Assembly (NCBI RefSeq): GCF_009712035.1
Contig: NZ_VILB01000018.1
Span: 1-50,258 of the forward strand
DNA: 50,258 bases
Direction: 5' to 3'
Source of the DNA: Anabaena sp. UHCC 0187
GTDB taxonomy: Bacteria; Cyanobacteriota; Cyanobacteriia; Cyanobacteriales; Nostocaceae
The notes under the pieces are model-generated. The model saw only the letters and a list, made by a program, of their open reading frames with translations, was not told the DNA's origin and searched no databases. The position numbers were made by a program, and so were the translations under genes. This document shows, piece after piece, positions 1 to 8,054 of this stretch (position 1 is the first letter of the stretch; every line of letters starts with the position of its first letter).

Positions 1-3
1 TTT

Positions 4-120
4 TCCGGAAAAAAATGGGTGTATGATATTGATTATGTTGTGCTAATCACAAAAAAGAAAAAACCCCTAGTGATTTTTACCAGTTAGGGGAGTTAAGTTA
101 TCAGGGTGCATCTACCAATT
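4..120 (+). ncRNA. nsiR1: NsiR1-like small RNA unit, copy 1
   Basis: A TCCGGA box at 4-9 sits in a -35-like position. It is followed by an A-rich leader (51-63), a stem CCCCTA (64-69) / TAGGGG (85-90), and the tail GGTGCATCTACCAAT (about 105-119). The same stem and tail recur at 344-399. In Anabaena/Nostoc, NsiR1 is a heterocyst-specific, HetR-dependent RNA of about 60 nt, encoded in tandem repeats directly upstream of hetF and driven by DIF+ (TCCGGA) promoters. The position upstream of hetF here and the matching box make this identification likely. The exact 5' and 3' ends cannot be read from sequence. More copies may lie left of the window. Confidence 0.6.
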
Positions 121-146
121 AACTGTTCATTGTTTTTAATTTATGC

Positions 147-255
147 TCCGGACAAAGTTACCCAAATATTGCTGTTTGTCACATCCTGAAAAAATTCCTG
201 TGGCTAGTGGCTGGGTAGGGGAGTTAGTTGTTAGGATCTCATCTACATCTACTTA
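147..255 (+). ncRNA. nsiR1: NsiR1-like unit, copy 2 (degenerate)
   Basis: A second TCCGGA box (147-152) precedes a diverged copy. The element shared with the other copies is TAGGGGAGTTA (216-226), followed by a CATCTAC-like tail (241-252). The left stem arm CCCCTAG is lost: the segment 200-208 reads GTGGCTAGT instead. The promoter box is intact but the hairpin is weaker, so this is either a sequence-divergent NsiR1 or a decaying copy. A terminator-like hairpin follows at 279-308. Confidence 0.4.
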
Positions 256-278
256 ATAGCTAATATATAAAAGCTTGC

Positions 279-308
279 AAACGTTCTTGTCAACCAGGAA
301 CGTTTTTT
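279..308 (+). terminator. Hairpin with T-run inside the NsiR1-like array
   Basis: AAACGTTC (279-286) pairs with GAACGTTT (298-305) over an 11-nt loop and runs into T303-T308. This is a standard Rho-independent terminator shape. It could end the transcript of the preceding NsiR1-like unit. Confidence 0.5.
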
Positions 309-321
309 ATTTGCGAAAATA

Positions 322-400
322 AAAAAAGAAAACCCAAAGAAAACCCCTAGTGAGTTTTAGCCAACTAGGGGAATTGAAGATCAAGGTGCATCTACCAATA
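322..400 (+). ncRNA. nsiR1: NsiR1-like unit, copy 3
   Basis: An A-rich leader leads into a perfect 7-bp stem, CCCCTAG (344-350) / CTAGGGG (365-371), and the tail AAGGTGCATCTACCAAT (383-399). The stem and tail closely match copy 1, and base changes in the stem are compensated so that pairing is kept. Unlike copies 1 and 2, no TCCGGA lies in the 40 bases upstream. It may therefore lack its own DIF+ promoter or be read from an upstream one. Confidence 0.5.
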
Positions 401-426
401 AAGAGTTCCCGACGGGAATTAGCCAA

Positions 427-432
427 TCCGGA
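427..432 (+). promoter_or_regulatory. TCCGGA (DIF+-type) box upstream of hetF
   Basis: A third TCCGGA occurs 344 bases before the hetF start, after the last NsiR1-like repeat. DIF+ boxes mark HetR-dependent promoters in differentiating cells. This one could drive hetF or a long leader overlapping its 5' UTR. No clear -10 hexamer was pinned down, so the promoter role is inferred. The rest of 400-776 shows no further gene. Confidence 0.35.
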
Positions 433-776
433 TAAAGTAAGTAGAAGCGGAACAGGGGTGAAAAACTAGATTAAGATCAATAGAGAAGAGAGCAATGTGG
501 ATCTGAAACATTAGAATGGCAAAATACATCTAAAGTATTAGCCGGACTAGCCACTTGTGACTTTATTCCCAACAGCAATACTGCTAATTCCTCTAAGTTT
601 CCTTGTGTAGCTTAAACAGGATCATGTTTACCGATGCCAGAACAGTTAATGTTTAGGGCATATAATCACAATGGATGGAAATTTTAATGTGGCTGATCAC
701 TTGTTGAATGTACAAAAGTTACGCCCGTGGAAAAGAAGTAGTCTTCTACCTTGGTGGAAACGGGAAATAAACAGCA

Positions 777-3338
777 ATGTATGGCTTGAGCCACACTGTG
801 CTATCAGCATTGTCTAAGTTTTATGGAGCAGAAGTTGTGACCCAGGAATTTCACCTTTCCGCAACTCCAGTAGGGCAAAATGACTACCTGGTGAGGACGG
901 AACAAGTTGCACCTGGGGTGCCATTGGCAGAAGAACTGGTGCATTGGCCTGTGGCTGAATGGTTAGCGGCCGCAGGACATTTGATGGATGACCCTTTGCA
1001 GTTAGTTTTGCAGGGGGATATGATCTCCAGAAACTCTGTTAACTTGGTGTCCTTGGGTCAAGAGTTGTATAACGCCCTGTTTCAAGGAACTCTCAGGGAT
1101 AGTTGGATTACTGCCCAAGGTATTGCCCAAAATCACCAACAGGTGCTGCGGCTCAGATTGGGACTCAAGGATACGAGGTTGGCGCGGTTGCCTTGGGAAG
1201 TGATGCACGCGGGCGATCGCCCTTTAGCTACAGGCCCTTATATTACCTTTGCCCGTTACCAAAGTGGTATTGCCCCACCATCCCGGTTACTGAGTCATAA
1301 TCTGCCCCCGTCGCCAGAAGCACGGGGGATAAAAGTGTTAATGGTGATTTCTTCGCCTACCGACTTAGTGCGGCTGGATTTACTCAAACAGGAAGCTATT
1401 AACCTAAAAGCGGAACTGCATCGGCAAGCATTAAGAGTGGTTGATGATCATCATCATCATCTCCCAGAAATTGAATTGACTGTTCTGGACGGCCCAGGTC
1501 GGGAAGAACTCACCCAAGCTTTAGAGCAGGGACATTACCATATTCTTCACTATTCCGGTCATAGCAACTTGGGCGCGAATGGTGGGCAAATTTATCTAGT
1601 CAGTAAAAAAACTGGTTTAACAGAAACTCTCAGCGGAGATGATTTAGCTGGATTACTGGTGAATAATAATATTCAAATGGCTGTGTTTAACTCCTGTTTG
1701 GGAGCATATCGGGCTAAGTCCGAGGCGTTGGAAGACTCAGGAGAACGGAATTTAACAGAAAGCTTGGTAAAACGCGGAATTAGAAGCATATTGGCGATGT
1801 CAGAACGCATTCCTGATGAGGTGGCGTTGACGCTGACACAATTGTTTTATCGCAACTTGAGTCAGGGCTATCCCTTGGATTTATGTGTAAGTCGGGTTCG
1901 TCAGGGTTTGATTTCTGCCTATGGTTCTGAGCAGATGTACTGGGCGTTACCGATTTTGTATCTTCAGCGAGAATTTGATGGTTGTTTGATACCAAAAGTT
2001 AACTTACCTGGCTACATGACTACGCCTAGCGGGCTATCGGAGTTATTGAACGAATATCAACCCCCTAAGCAGACAAATAGTTATAACTATTCTACTGGGG
2101 CTAGTAATTTAGAAATACCTTTAGCTATTGATGATATCCTCAATCCTAATTTGCCAGAGGATAGTGCCGGGGTAGACTGGCTAGGGGAAGATACTTGGGG
2201 CGATCTGGTAGATGAAATTGAGTATGATAATCCTAGCTATCATGAGGATTCGGCAATAGTTTCTGATTTATTTCGTCAACTTGGGACTCCGGTTAATAAA
2301 ACAGAAGAACCAAGTATGAAAGCCGAACTCATACCACAGGAGCATCATCTGTCGGAAATGCAAGTTGCCCAGACGAAACAAAATTTAGATTGGGGAAATG
2401 TACCCAGTCAGATTACCTCAACCTCCTCCAATATTGAAAAGCGTCAGGTAAATCCTCAGTTATCACCGTCACCTGTCCCTCCACAAGGTAATCGCTCTCG
2501 CCAGACAAAATCACCATTGTTGTTGTATGGCTTGGTGGGAGCAAGTGCAATTTCTGTCATTGTTGGTATTGGTTGGTGGTGGCATCAAAAACAAGCTCAG
2601 AAGTCTACTGATGTTCCGCAAATTCCCGGACAAAATTCCCAGAATCATCAGTATCCAAGTATTAATTTAGCTAATTCAGCTACAGGAATTGTCACGGCTA
2701 CAGCTATGGCACAGTTGAGTCAAGGCAATTTAAAGGCTGGCTTGGATGCTATTAATGAATTACTCAATCGTGGTGCTTTCGCCTCTGCGGAAACGGCTTT
2801 AAATTTGATTCCTGCTCAAGATGCTGAAAATTCATCTGTGAACTTTTTTCGCGGGCGATTAGCTTGGCAGTCAGTACAAACAAAAAATAATAAATACAGT
2901 ATTGATGATGCCCGTCGTTATTGGGCTAGGGCTGTACAAAATCAGCCAGATTCTCTTGTATATAATAATGCTTTAGGATTTGCCTATTATGCGGAGAATA
3001 ATCTTAATTATGCTAATGATGCTTGGTTTAAGTCTCTGAGTTTAGCATTAAAACCCCAGGAGAATAAAAGTTCTAGCCCGATGAAATATCCACAAATAGC
3101 TGGACAACCGGAAGCTTTAACAGCTTATGCTGGGTTAGCGTTGGGTTTATATAAATCTGCCAATACTCAACCTCCTGATAAACGCCAACAATATTTACGT
3201 GAAGCGATTAAACTTCGACAAATGGTGATTCAAAATGCACCCGCAGACTTTACTATTGAGAAATTGTCACAAAATTGGCTGTGGACGGAACAGGCGATCG
3301 CCGATTGGGGCGCACTCTTACAAGAAAATAGTCCATAA
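777..3338 (+). CDS. hetF: HetF, CHAT-domain heterocyst differentiation protein
   Basis: This 853-residue protein has a caspase-like CHAT domain in the N-terminal half. The His-Cys dyad is visible as HYSGHS (His262) and NSCLG (Cys307). A linker rich in acidic and polar residues follows, then one membrane segment at about residues 579-603, and a C-terminal TPR-like helical region (about 635-850). In heterocystous cyanobacteria HetF is required for heterocyst formation, limits HetR accumulation and takes part in cell division. The preceding NsiR1-like repeats match the known gene neighbourhood, which strengthens the call. A stop (768-770) lies in frame just upstream of the ATG, fixing the start. 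No strong ribosome binding site is seen. The length agrees with known HetF proteins (a little over 820 residues). Confidence 0.9.
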   Translation: MYGLSHTVLSALSKFYGAEVVTQEFHLSATPVGQNDYLVRTEQVAPGVPLAEELVHWPVAEWLAAAGHLMDDPLQLVLQGDMISRNSVNLVSLGQELYNALFQGTLRDSWITAQGIAQNHQQVLRLRLGLKDTRLARLPWEVMHAGDRPLATGPYITFARYQSGIAPPSRLLSHNLPPSPEARGIKVLMVISSPTDLVRLDLLKQEAINLKAELHRQALRVVDDHHHHLPEIELTVLDGPGREELTQALEQGHYHILHYSGHSNLGANGGQIYLVSKKTGLTETLSGDDLAGLLVNNNIQMAVFNSCLGAYRAKSEALEDSGERNLTESLVKRGIRSILAMSERIPDEVALTLTQLFYRNLSQGYPLDLCVSRVRQGLISAYGSEQMYWALPILYLQREFDGCLIPKVNLPGYMTTPSGLSELLNEYQPPKQTNSYNYSTGASNLEIPLAIDDILNPNLPEDSAGVDWLGEDTWGDLVDEIEYDNPSYHEDSAIVSDLFRQLGTPVNKTEEPSMKAELIPQEHHLSEMQVAQTKQNLDWGNVPSQITSTSSNIEKRQVNPQLSPSPVPPQGNRSRQTKSPLLLYGLVGASAISVIVGIGWWWHQKQAQKSTDVPQIPGQNSQNHQYPSINLANSATGIVTATAMAQLSQGNLKAGLDAINELLNRGAFASAETALNLIPAQDAENSSVNFFRGRLAWQSVQTKNNKYSIDDARRYWARAVQNQPDSLVYNNALGFAYYAENNLNYANDAWFKSLSLALKPQENKSSSPMKYPQIAGQPEALTAYAGLALGLYKSANTQPPDKRQQYLREAIKLRQMVIQNAPADFTIEKLSQNWLWTEQAIADWGALLQENSP

Positions 3339-3357
3339 TTGGAGATAATGAGAAAAA

Positions 3358-3373
3358 TGTGGAATCCAATACA
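3358..3373 (+). promoter_or_regulatory. Candidate NtcA site upstream of glnB
   Basis: TGTG-N8-TACA (3358-3373) differs at one position from the NtcA consensus TGTA-N8-TACA. It lies 100 bases before glnB, with AT-rich -10-like sequence (TAACTAT) about 20 bases downstream. glnB is a classical NtcA target in cyanobacteria. The site is inferred from pattern and spacing only. Confidence 0.5.
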
Positions 3374-3454
3374 TTAGTCCAAAGTTAAATAACTATGGCT
3401 ATATTTACAGCGTGAGACAACGAATCTGGTTAGATATATAAACGACGTTATTAG

Positions 3455-3811
<357 letters not shown>

Positions 3812-3847
3812 ATACTAAGTATTGGCTGTTGCATATCCAAAAAATGG

Positions 3848-3896
3848 GCGTTGCTGAGTCTGTAAAGATGAAAACAGAAAATCAGCAGCGCTTTTT
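3848..3896 (+). terminator. Rho-independent terminator of glnB
   Basis: GCGTTGCTGA (3848-3857) pairs with TCAGCAGCGC (3882-3891), with one G-T wobble, over a 24-nt loop. TTTTT follows immediately. It lies 36 bases after the glnB stop and ahead of the convergent hydrolase gene. Confidence 0.75.
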
Positions 3897-3926
3897 ATTG
3901 ACTATTTAAGCTAACCACAGGGGGCA

Positions 3927-4832
3927 TTAAATTTTAAATTCCCCAGTTTTGTGATATTTTTGCAATATTCCTATGACAACCGCTGGTATTTCTAAATGGG
4001 GGAGAATTCCCGCGTCTGGTATTTCCTGAAAGCCTTTAATTGCACCGGGATTTAAACTTGCTAACCGTCGTCCTAATTGAATATTGGTAAATTGTGCTTT
4101 TTCACCCCACAACATGACAGTTGGAACTTGAAGTTGCTGAATATATAAACTCAAATCAAAATAAAGATTTCCGCGTAAAAATGACAAAGCCGCAAATTTG
4201 GCTTGATATTGTTGTGCAGAACTTAAATAAGCTGATACCATTTCTTGGGTAACTCTTTCTGGGTTAGCAAACAGAAAACTTTGCAAAAAATTCCTAACGG
4301 CAATTTCATTTTCTGCACCCAAAGCGTAAATTAAATTATCTACCAACGGTGTATTAATTAAAGAAAGTGGTAATCTTCTTCCTGCACCTTCTCCAAAGTC
4401 ATTGAATCCCGAAGGACAAACTAAAAATAAAGCTTTGAATAAGTCGGGATAAGTGACAGCGAGACGAATAGTTAAAGCCGCTGTTAAAGAAGATGCTACT
4501 ACAGTTACAGGTTGATCACAAGTTTGAGTAATAAACTCAAGAATTGTTGTTAAATAATCTTCAATTTGATAATCTCGTACCGGGTGAGCAGATTTTCCCC
4601 AACCAATTAAATCTGGGGCTAAAATTCGATATTGTGACGCATAAGCTGGGTAAATTTTCGACCATTCATAAGCAGAAGCACCACCACCAAAATTATGTAG
4701 AAATAACAATGGTGGTAAATTTTGATCTTTGGCATTTTCCCAAGGGGAATTAATTTGGGTATAGTAAACCATTGACCCCAAAGATGTATGAATGAATTTA
4801 CTACCAAAACCAGGAGGTTGAAACTGAAGCAT
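3927..4832 (-). CDS. Alpha/beta-fold hydrolase
   Basis: This 301-residue protein has the alpha/beta hydrolase layout. There is an oxyanion loop LHNFGGGAS (about 45-53), the strand APDLIGWGKS, a nucleophile elbow, and a C-terminal His in ILPHLEIP (His279). The elbow reads VASSLTA, with Ser115 as nucleophile. Ala and Thr replace the usual glycines of GxSxG, which is uncommon. The substrate is unknown; relatives include esterases and haloperoxidase-like enzymes. Its ATG lies two bases beyond the stop of the HugZ-type gene (4835-5335, minus), so the two form an operon with HugZ first. The second gene has no room for a separate promoter. Confidence 0.75.
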   Translation of the reverse strand: MLQFQPPGFGSKFIHTSLGSMVYYTQINSPWENAKDQNLPPLLFLHNFGGGASAYEWSKIYPAYASQYRILAPDLIGWGKSAHPVRDYQIEDYLTTILEFITQTCDQPVTVVASSLTAALTIRLAVTYPDLFKALFLVCPSGFNDFGEGAGRRLPLSLINTPLVDNLIYALGAENEIAVRNFLQSFLFANPERVTQEMVSAYLSSAQQYQAKFAALSFLRGNLYFDLSLYIQQLQVPTVMLWGEKAQFTNIQLGRRLASLNPGAIKGFQEIPDAGILPHLEIPAVVIGILQKYHKTGEFKI

Positions 4833-4834
4833 AA

Positions 4835-5335
4835 TTATGAAAGTGAATCCTTGGTAATTTCGACAAGTTGATTTATATTATCACTACTAATATTATAAGC
4901 AGCCCCAAACCCAATGACAAAACGTCCGGTATTCGGTGTAAGTTGCAAAATCCGAAAATCGGGTAAACTGCGTAATGTCGTAATCAATTCTCCAAAACGA
5001 ATTTGAAATTTATCAACTATTTGCTGCCATTTCTCTGTTTCTCTGGCTATCAAACTTGCGGTACAATCAAAATTTAACCGCCGACGGGCAAAAATTTGTT
5101 GAGTTTTAACTTCATCATCAATAAATAGAACATTTACAAAAGGATGATCATGAATATTTTGGGTATGAGTAGCTAGTCCACTCACATAAATATAGATGTT
5201 TCTATCATCGTCCATAACAAAAGGAGCATAACTAGCATTAGGAATTCCCTGTTTATTTACCGTACTAATAATAATACTAGTAAATTCTTCAGAAAACTTC
5301 TCATATTCAGCTTGGGCTTTTTCAAATTGATTCAT
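4835..5335 (-). CDS. HugZ-family (pyridoxamine 5'-phosphate oxidase-like) protein
   Basis: The 166 residues form one split-barrel flavin/heme-binding fold of the HugZ type. Landmarks are the early strand TSIIISTVNKQGIPNASYAP, the acidic turn DDDRNIYIYVSGLATHTQN, and the late segment RFVIGFGAAYNI, where this family has its sugar/heme-facing loop. HugZ proteins bind or degrade heme; cyanobacterial members are mostly uncharacterised. It is the first gene of a two-gene minus-strand operon with the alpha/beta hydrolase. An AGGAT element precedes the ATG by about 7 bases. The family call is firm, but the heme role is by analogy only. Confidence 0.75.
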   Translation of the reverse strand: MNQFEKAQAEYEKFSEEFTSIIISTVNKQGIPNASYAPFVMDDDRNIYIYVSGLATHTQNIHDHPFVNVLFIDDEVKTQQIFARRRLNFDCTASLIARETEKWQQIVDKFQIRFGELITTLRSLPDFRILQLTPNTGRFVIGFGAAYNISSDNINQLVEITKDSLS

Positions 5336-5408
5336 CGCAATTATCCTATTTTAGGAATATTATACTACCCTTTTTAAGAACAATAAAAATTCCTCCTTAA
5401 ACTCTTCT

Positions 5409-5562
5409 CTCTGTGTCCTCTGCGCCTCTGTGGTTCGATGAATTACCTTTAAACCGCAGACGAGATATTTTTTGAGTTACATTAAAAAGGCTGTATAGCA
5501 ATTCTATTTGAGTTGTGAAGAATATTTTTTTAACCAACCGCAGAGGCGCAGAGTACGCAGAG
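5409..5562. repeat. Large inverted repeat of the GCGCAGAGG type
   Basis: A 27-base arm at 5409-5435 is nearly complementary (three mismatches) to 5536-5562, separated by 100 bases. The arms contain CTCTGCGCCTCTG / CAGAGGCGCAGAG. Related single arms occur at 10896-10928 and 15274-15307. This makes it a dispersed, possibly non-autonomous element filling most of the 330-base gap between the HugZ-type gene and the SDR-CIA30 gene. Nothing coding is seen in the gap. Confidence 0.6.
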
Positions 5563-5665
5563 GAAGAGGAAAAGGAGATATTATACCCAGGATTTTATCC
5601 TTTATCTACTATATCCATATAAAATTAATACAATAAGACTAAAATAGAGTGGTTAAATAGTAGTT

Positions 5666-7150
5666 ATGAATAACAACAATCGTTCTCAATGGGATTTGTG
5701 CAGGTTTCTCAAAACTCTAACTTATTTTGAAGTATTTCCAGTTCTTAACTGGATAGAAAAACTCTTTCAAGGTAGTCCAAAAGATAATCAAGATATATCA
5801 AAAGAAGGAAGAAATATGGCTGTAATTCTGGTAGCTGGTGCGACGGGTGGGGTGGGTAAACGTGTTGTTAAAAAATTGGTAGCACAGGGTTATAATGTGC
5901 GCTGTTTGGTTAGAGATATTGAAAAAGCGCGGCCAATTTTGGGTGATGATGTGGATTTGGTAGTTGGAGATATTACGAAACCAGAAACTTTGACAAATCT
6001 AGTTATGGCTAATATTCAAGCTGTAATTTGTTGTACGTCGGTGCGTGTTCAACCTGTGGAGGGAGACACACCAGATAGGGCAAAATATAATCAAGGTGTG
6101 AAATTTTATCTCCCGGAAATTGTCGGAGATACTCCAGAAAATGTTGAATATCAAGGTGTGAAAAATTTAGTCACAGCAGCCGCAAAATATTTAGTTTCTG
6201 TCGGAGAAAAACCCATATTTGATTTTACTAAACCATCAGATGAAATCAAAAATATTTGGGGTGCTTTAGATGATGTGGTTATGGGTGGTGTCAGTTCTAG
6301 CAGTTTCCAAATTAGAGAAAATACTGCAGTATTTACAGGTAATGTTTCTACGGCTAATTCTGGGGGTTTTGCTTCGGTAAGAACTAAGAATTTTTCACCT
6401 TTACTTGATTTATCTGGTTATCAAGGTGTGAAATTGCGGGTAAAAGGTGACGGTCAACGTTATAAAATATTTATCCGCACAGAGTCAAATTGGGACGGTG
6501 TTGGTTATAGCTATTCTTTTGATACTGTTGCTAATAATTGGCTAGATATTCAGATTCCTTTTACAGATTTAGTTCCGGTATTTCGTGCCAAAATTGTTAA
6601 AGATTGTCCAGCAATGGACGCGAGTAAAGTTTGTTCTGTGCAATTAATGTTGAGTAAGTTTGAATATGATGGTGCTTTAAATCCTGCATTTAATCCGGGT
6701 ATTTTTGTGCTGGAAGTTGCATCAATTCAAGCTTATGGTGGGGAAACTTTACCTCAATTTGTATTAATCAGTTCTGCTGGGGTGACTCGTCCCGGAAGAC
6801 CAGGAATTAATTTAGATGAAGAACCACCAGCAGTAAGATTAAATGACCAATTGGGAGGAATTTTAACTTGGAAGTTGCGAGGAGAAGAAAGTGTCAAAGC
6901 TAGTGGAATTCCTTATACAATTATTAGACCTTGTGCGTTGACAGAAACAGCAGGAGGGAAGGAATTAATCTTTGAACAAGGTGATAATATTAGGGGAAAA
7001 GTTAGCCGTGATGATGTTGCGGAAATTTGTGTACAAGCAATTAAATCACCAAAAGCTAGTAATCTCACTTTTGAAGTTAAGGAAAGTGAAGTAATTGCTG
7101 ATAGTTTAAATTGGACAAAGCTATTTTCTTCTTTACACTCTGATAAGTAA
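5666..7150 (+). CDS. SDR/NAD(P)-binding protein with inserted CIA30 domain (HCF173-like)
   Basis: This 494-residue fusion starts with a Rossmann fold (GATGGVGKRV at about residue 57, then CLVRD). It is interrupted by a CIA30 domain (about 187-345; start IFDFTKPSDE, with ALDDVVMGGVSSS), and the Rossmann part then resumes (VLISSAGVTRPGRPG, IIRPCALTE). The architecture is that of plant HCF173, a factor for psbA mRNA translation and photosystem II assembly, and of conserved cyanobacterial homologues. An alternative ATG at 5816 would trim the protein to the Rossmann start. The N-terminal extension (QWDLCRFLKTLTYFEV) resembles the conserved leader of these proteins, so I keep the upstream ATG. Activity is untested. 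Confidence 0.8.
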   Translation: MNNNNRSQWDLCRFLKTLTYFEVFPVLNWIEKLFQGSPKDNQDISKEGRNMAVILVAGATGGVGKRVVKKLVAQGYNVRCLVRDIEKARPILGDDVDLVVGDITKPETLTNLVMANIQAVICCTSVRVQPVEGDTPDRAKYNQGVKFYLPEIVGDTPENVEYQGVKNLVTAAAKYLVSVGEKPIFDFTKPSDEIKNIWGALDDVVMGGVSSSSFQIRENTAVFTGNVSTANSGGFASVRTKNFSPLLDLSGYQGVKLRVKGDGQRYKIFIRTESNWDGVGYSYSFDTVANNWLDIQIPFTDLVPVFRAKIVKDCPAMDASKVCSVQLMLSKFEYDGALNPAFNPGIFVLEVASIQAYGGETLPQFVLISSAGVTRPGRPGINLDEEPPAVRLNDQLGGILTWKLRGEESVKASGIPYTIIRPCALTETAGGKELIFEQGDNIRGKVSRDDVAEICVQAIKSPKASNLTFEVKESEVIADSLNWTKLFSSLHSDK

Positions 7151-7172
7151 AGATTGATAAAATCAAACATTT

Positions 7173-7197
7173 GTTGGGTTTCCTTCGTCAACCCAAC
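7173..7197. repeat. Dispersed GTTGGGTT hairpin
   Basis: GTTGGGTT (7173-7180) pairs with AACCCAAC (7190-7197) around TCCTTCGTC. Nearly the same hairpin with the same flanks occurs at 13067-13092. Looser relatives lie at 27370-27405 and 47509-47535, always in intergenic space at gene 3' ends. It probably serves as a terminator or transcript-stabilising repeat. Confidence 0.55.
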
Positions 7198-7218
7198 CTA
7201 CAATTTTAATTTGATAAT

Positions 7219-7569
7219 ATGATGTTGAGAAGATTGTTAATAACTGGGATATGTGTGATTATTGTTTGGAGTGGTGTTTTATTGAATTCTGCGTCACCTC
7301 AGCAAGTTGATTTCCGGGTAAATAATTTAGAATCTGATGTGAGAAGTTTACAATTGCGCTTACAACAACTTGAGTTAATGGTTAGTAAAAATAATCAATT
7401 ACCTGGTACTAACAATTCTCCAGTTTCTCCGAATATGAAACAGAATTTATCACAATCACAACAGGAGAAAATGTTTAAGAATTTGGCGACTTTAGTGGTT
7501 GAATTAAAAGAGAAAATTAACAAACTCACAATTCGCGTTAATCAACTGGAGAAACTTAATGTCAAGTAA
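7219..7569 (+). CDS. Exported coiled-coil protein, function unknown
   Basis: This 116-residue protein starts with a basic, then hydrophobic signal or anchor segment (RRLLITGICVIIVWSGVLL). The remainder is hydrophilic with heptad-like leucine spacing (NNLESDVRSLQLRLQQLEL and again near the C-terminus), indicating coiled coil on the outer side of the membrane. The gene overlaps the next one by 11 bases, so the two are likely translated together. I do not recognise a family. The signal region and the operon-like overlap make it a believable real gene. Confidence 0.6.
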   Translation: MMLRRLLITGICVIIVWSGVLLNSASPQQVDFRVNNLESDVRSLQLRLQQLELMVSKNNQLPGTNNSPVSPNMKQNLSQSQQEKMFKNLATLVVELKEKINKLTIRVNQLEKLNVK

Positions 7570-7951
7570 AGATAAATCCATTACTTATGACGGTGGTTGT
7601 CACTGTGGTGCGGTGCGGTTTCGGGTAGTAGTTAATAACCACAAAGTTGATGATTGTAATTGTTCAATTTGTGCTAAAAAAGGATTTTTACATTTGATTG
7701 TCACCAAAGAACAGTTCACTTTGCTACAAGGGGAAGATGTCTTAAAAATTTACAAATTTAATACGGGAGTCGCACAACATAAGTTTTGCAGTATTTGTGG
7801 AATTCATTCCTTTTATATTCCCCGTAGCCACCCTGATTGTATTGATGTTAATGTGCGGTGTTTAGATGGAAATGTCATTGGCAATTTTGAAGTTGTACCT
7901 TTTGATGGTGCAAATTGGGAGGAAAATATTCATAAGTTAAAAAGAGGTTAA
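7559..7951 (+). CDS. GFA-family zinc protein
   Basis: The 130 residues match the GFA (glutathione-dependent formaldehyde-activating enzyme / CENP-V) fold. There are zinc ligands GGCHCGAVRF near the start, CNCSIC in the middle, and FCSICG after the conserved GVAQHKF segment. Members are small carbon-sulfur lyase-like proteins; most bacterial ones have no proven substrate. The start overlaps the end of the upstream coiled-coil gene by 11 bases, suggesting translational coupling. The length is normal for the family and all Cys ligands are present. Confidence 0.85.
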   Translation: MSSKDKSITYDGGCHCGAVRFRVVVNNHKVDDCNCSICAKKGFLHLIVTKEQFTLLQGEDVLKIYKFNTGVAQHKFCSICGIHSFYIPRSHPDCIDVNVRCLDGNVIGNFEVVPFDGANWEENIHKLKRG

Positions 7952-8054
7952 ATAAATTAGTTTTTTTAATAGTTGGAAATTTAGCCTCTGAACTGTGATA
8001 TTTTAATCATGTCTATTCAATTGTCGAAAATGTTGTAATTACTAAATAACAAAT

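Noticed and set aside
1440-1475. Poly-His stretch DDHHHHLPEIE in HetF, first suspected to be an engineered tag or metal site
   Set aside because: It is in the middle of the protein, uses mixed His codons in a natural context, and has no vector-like flanks.
6913-7191. Antisense and overlapping frames such as this one on the opposite strand of known genes
   Set aside because: They are shadows of strongly supported genes, with no independent ribosome site or family resemblance.
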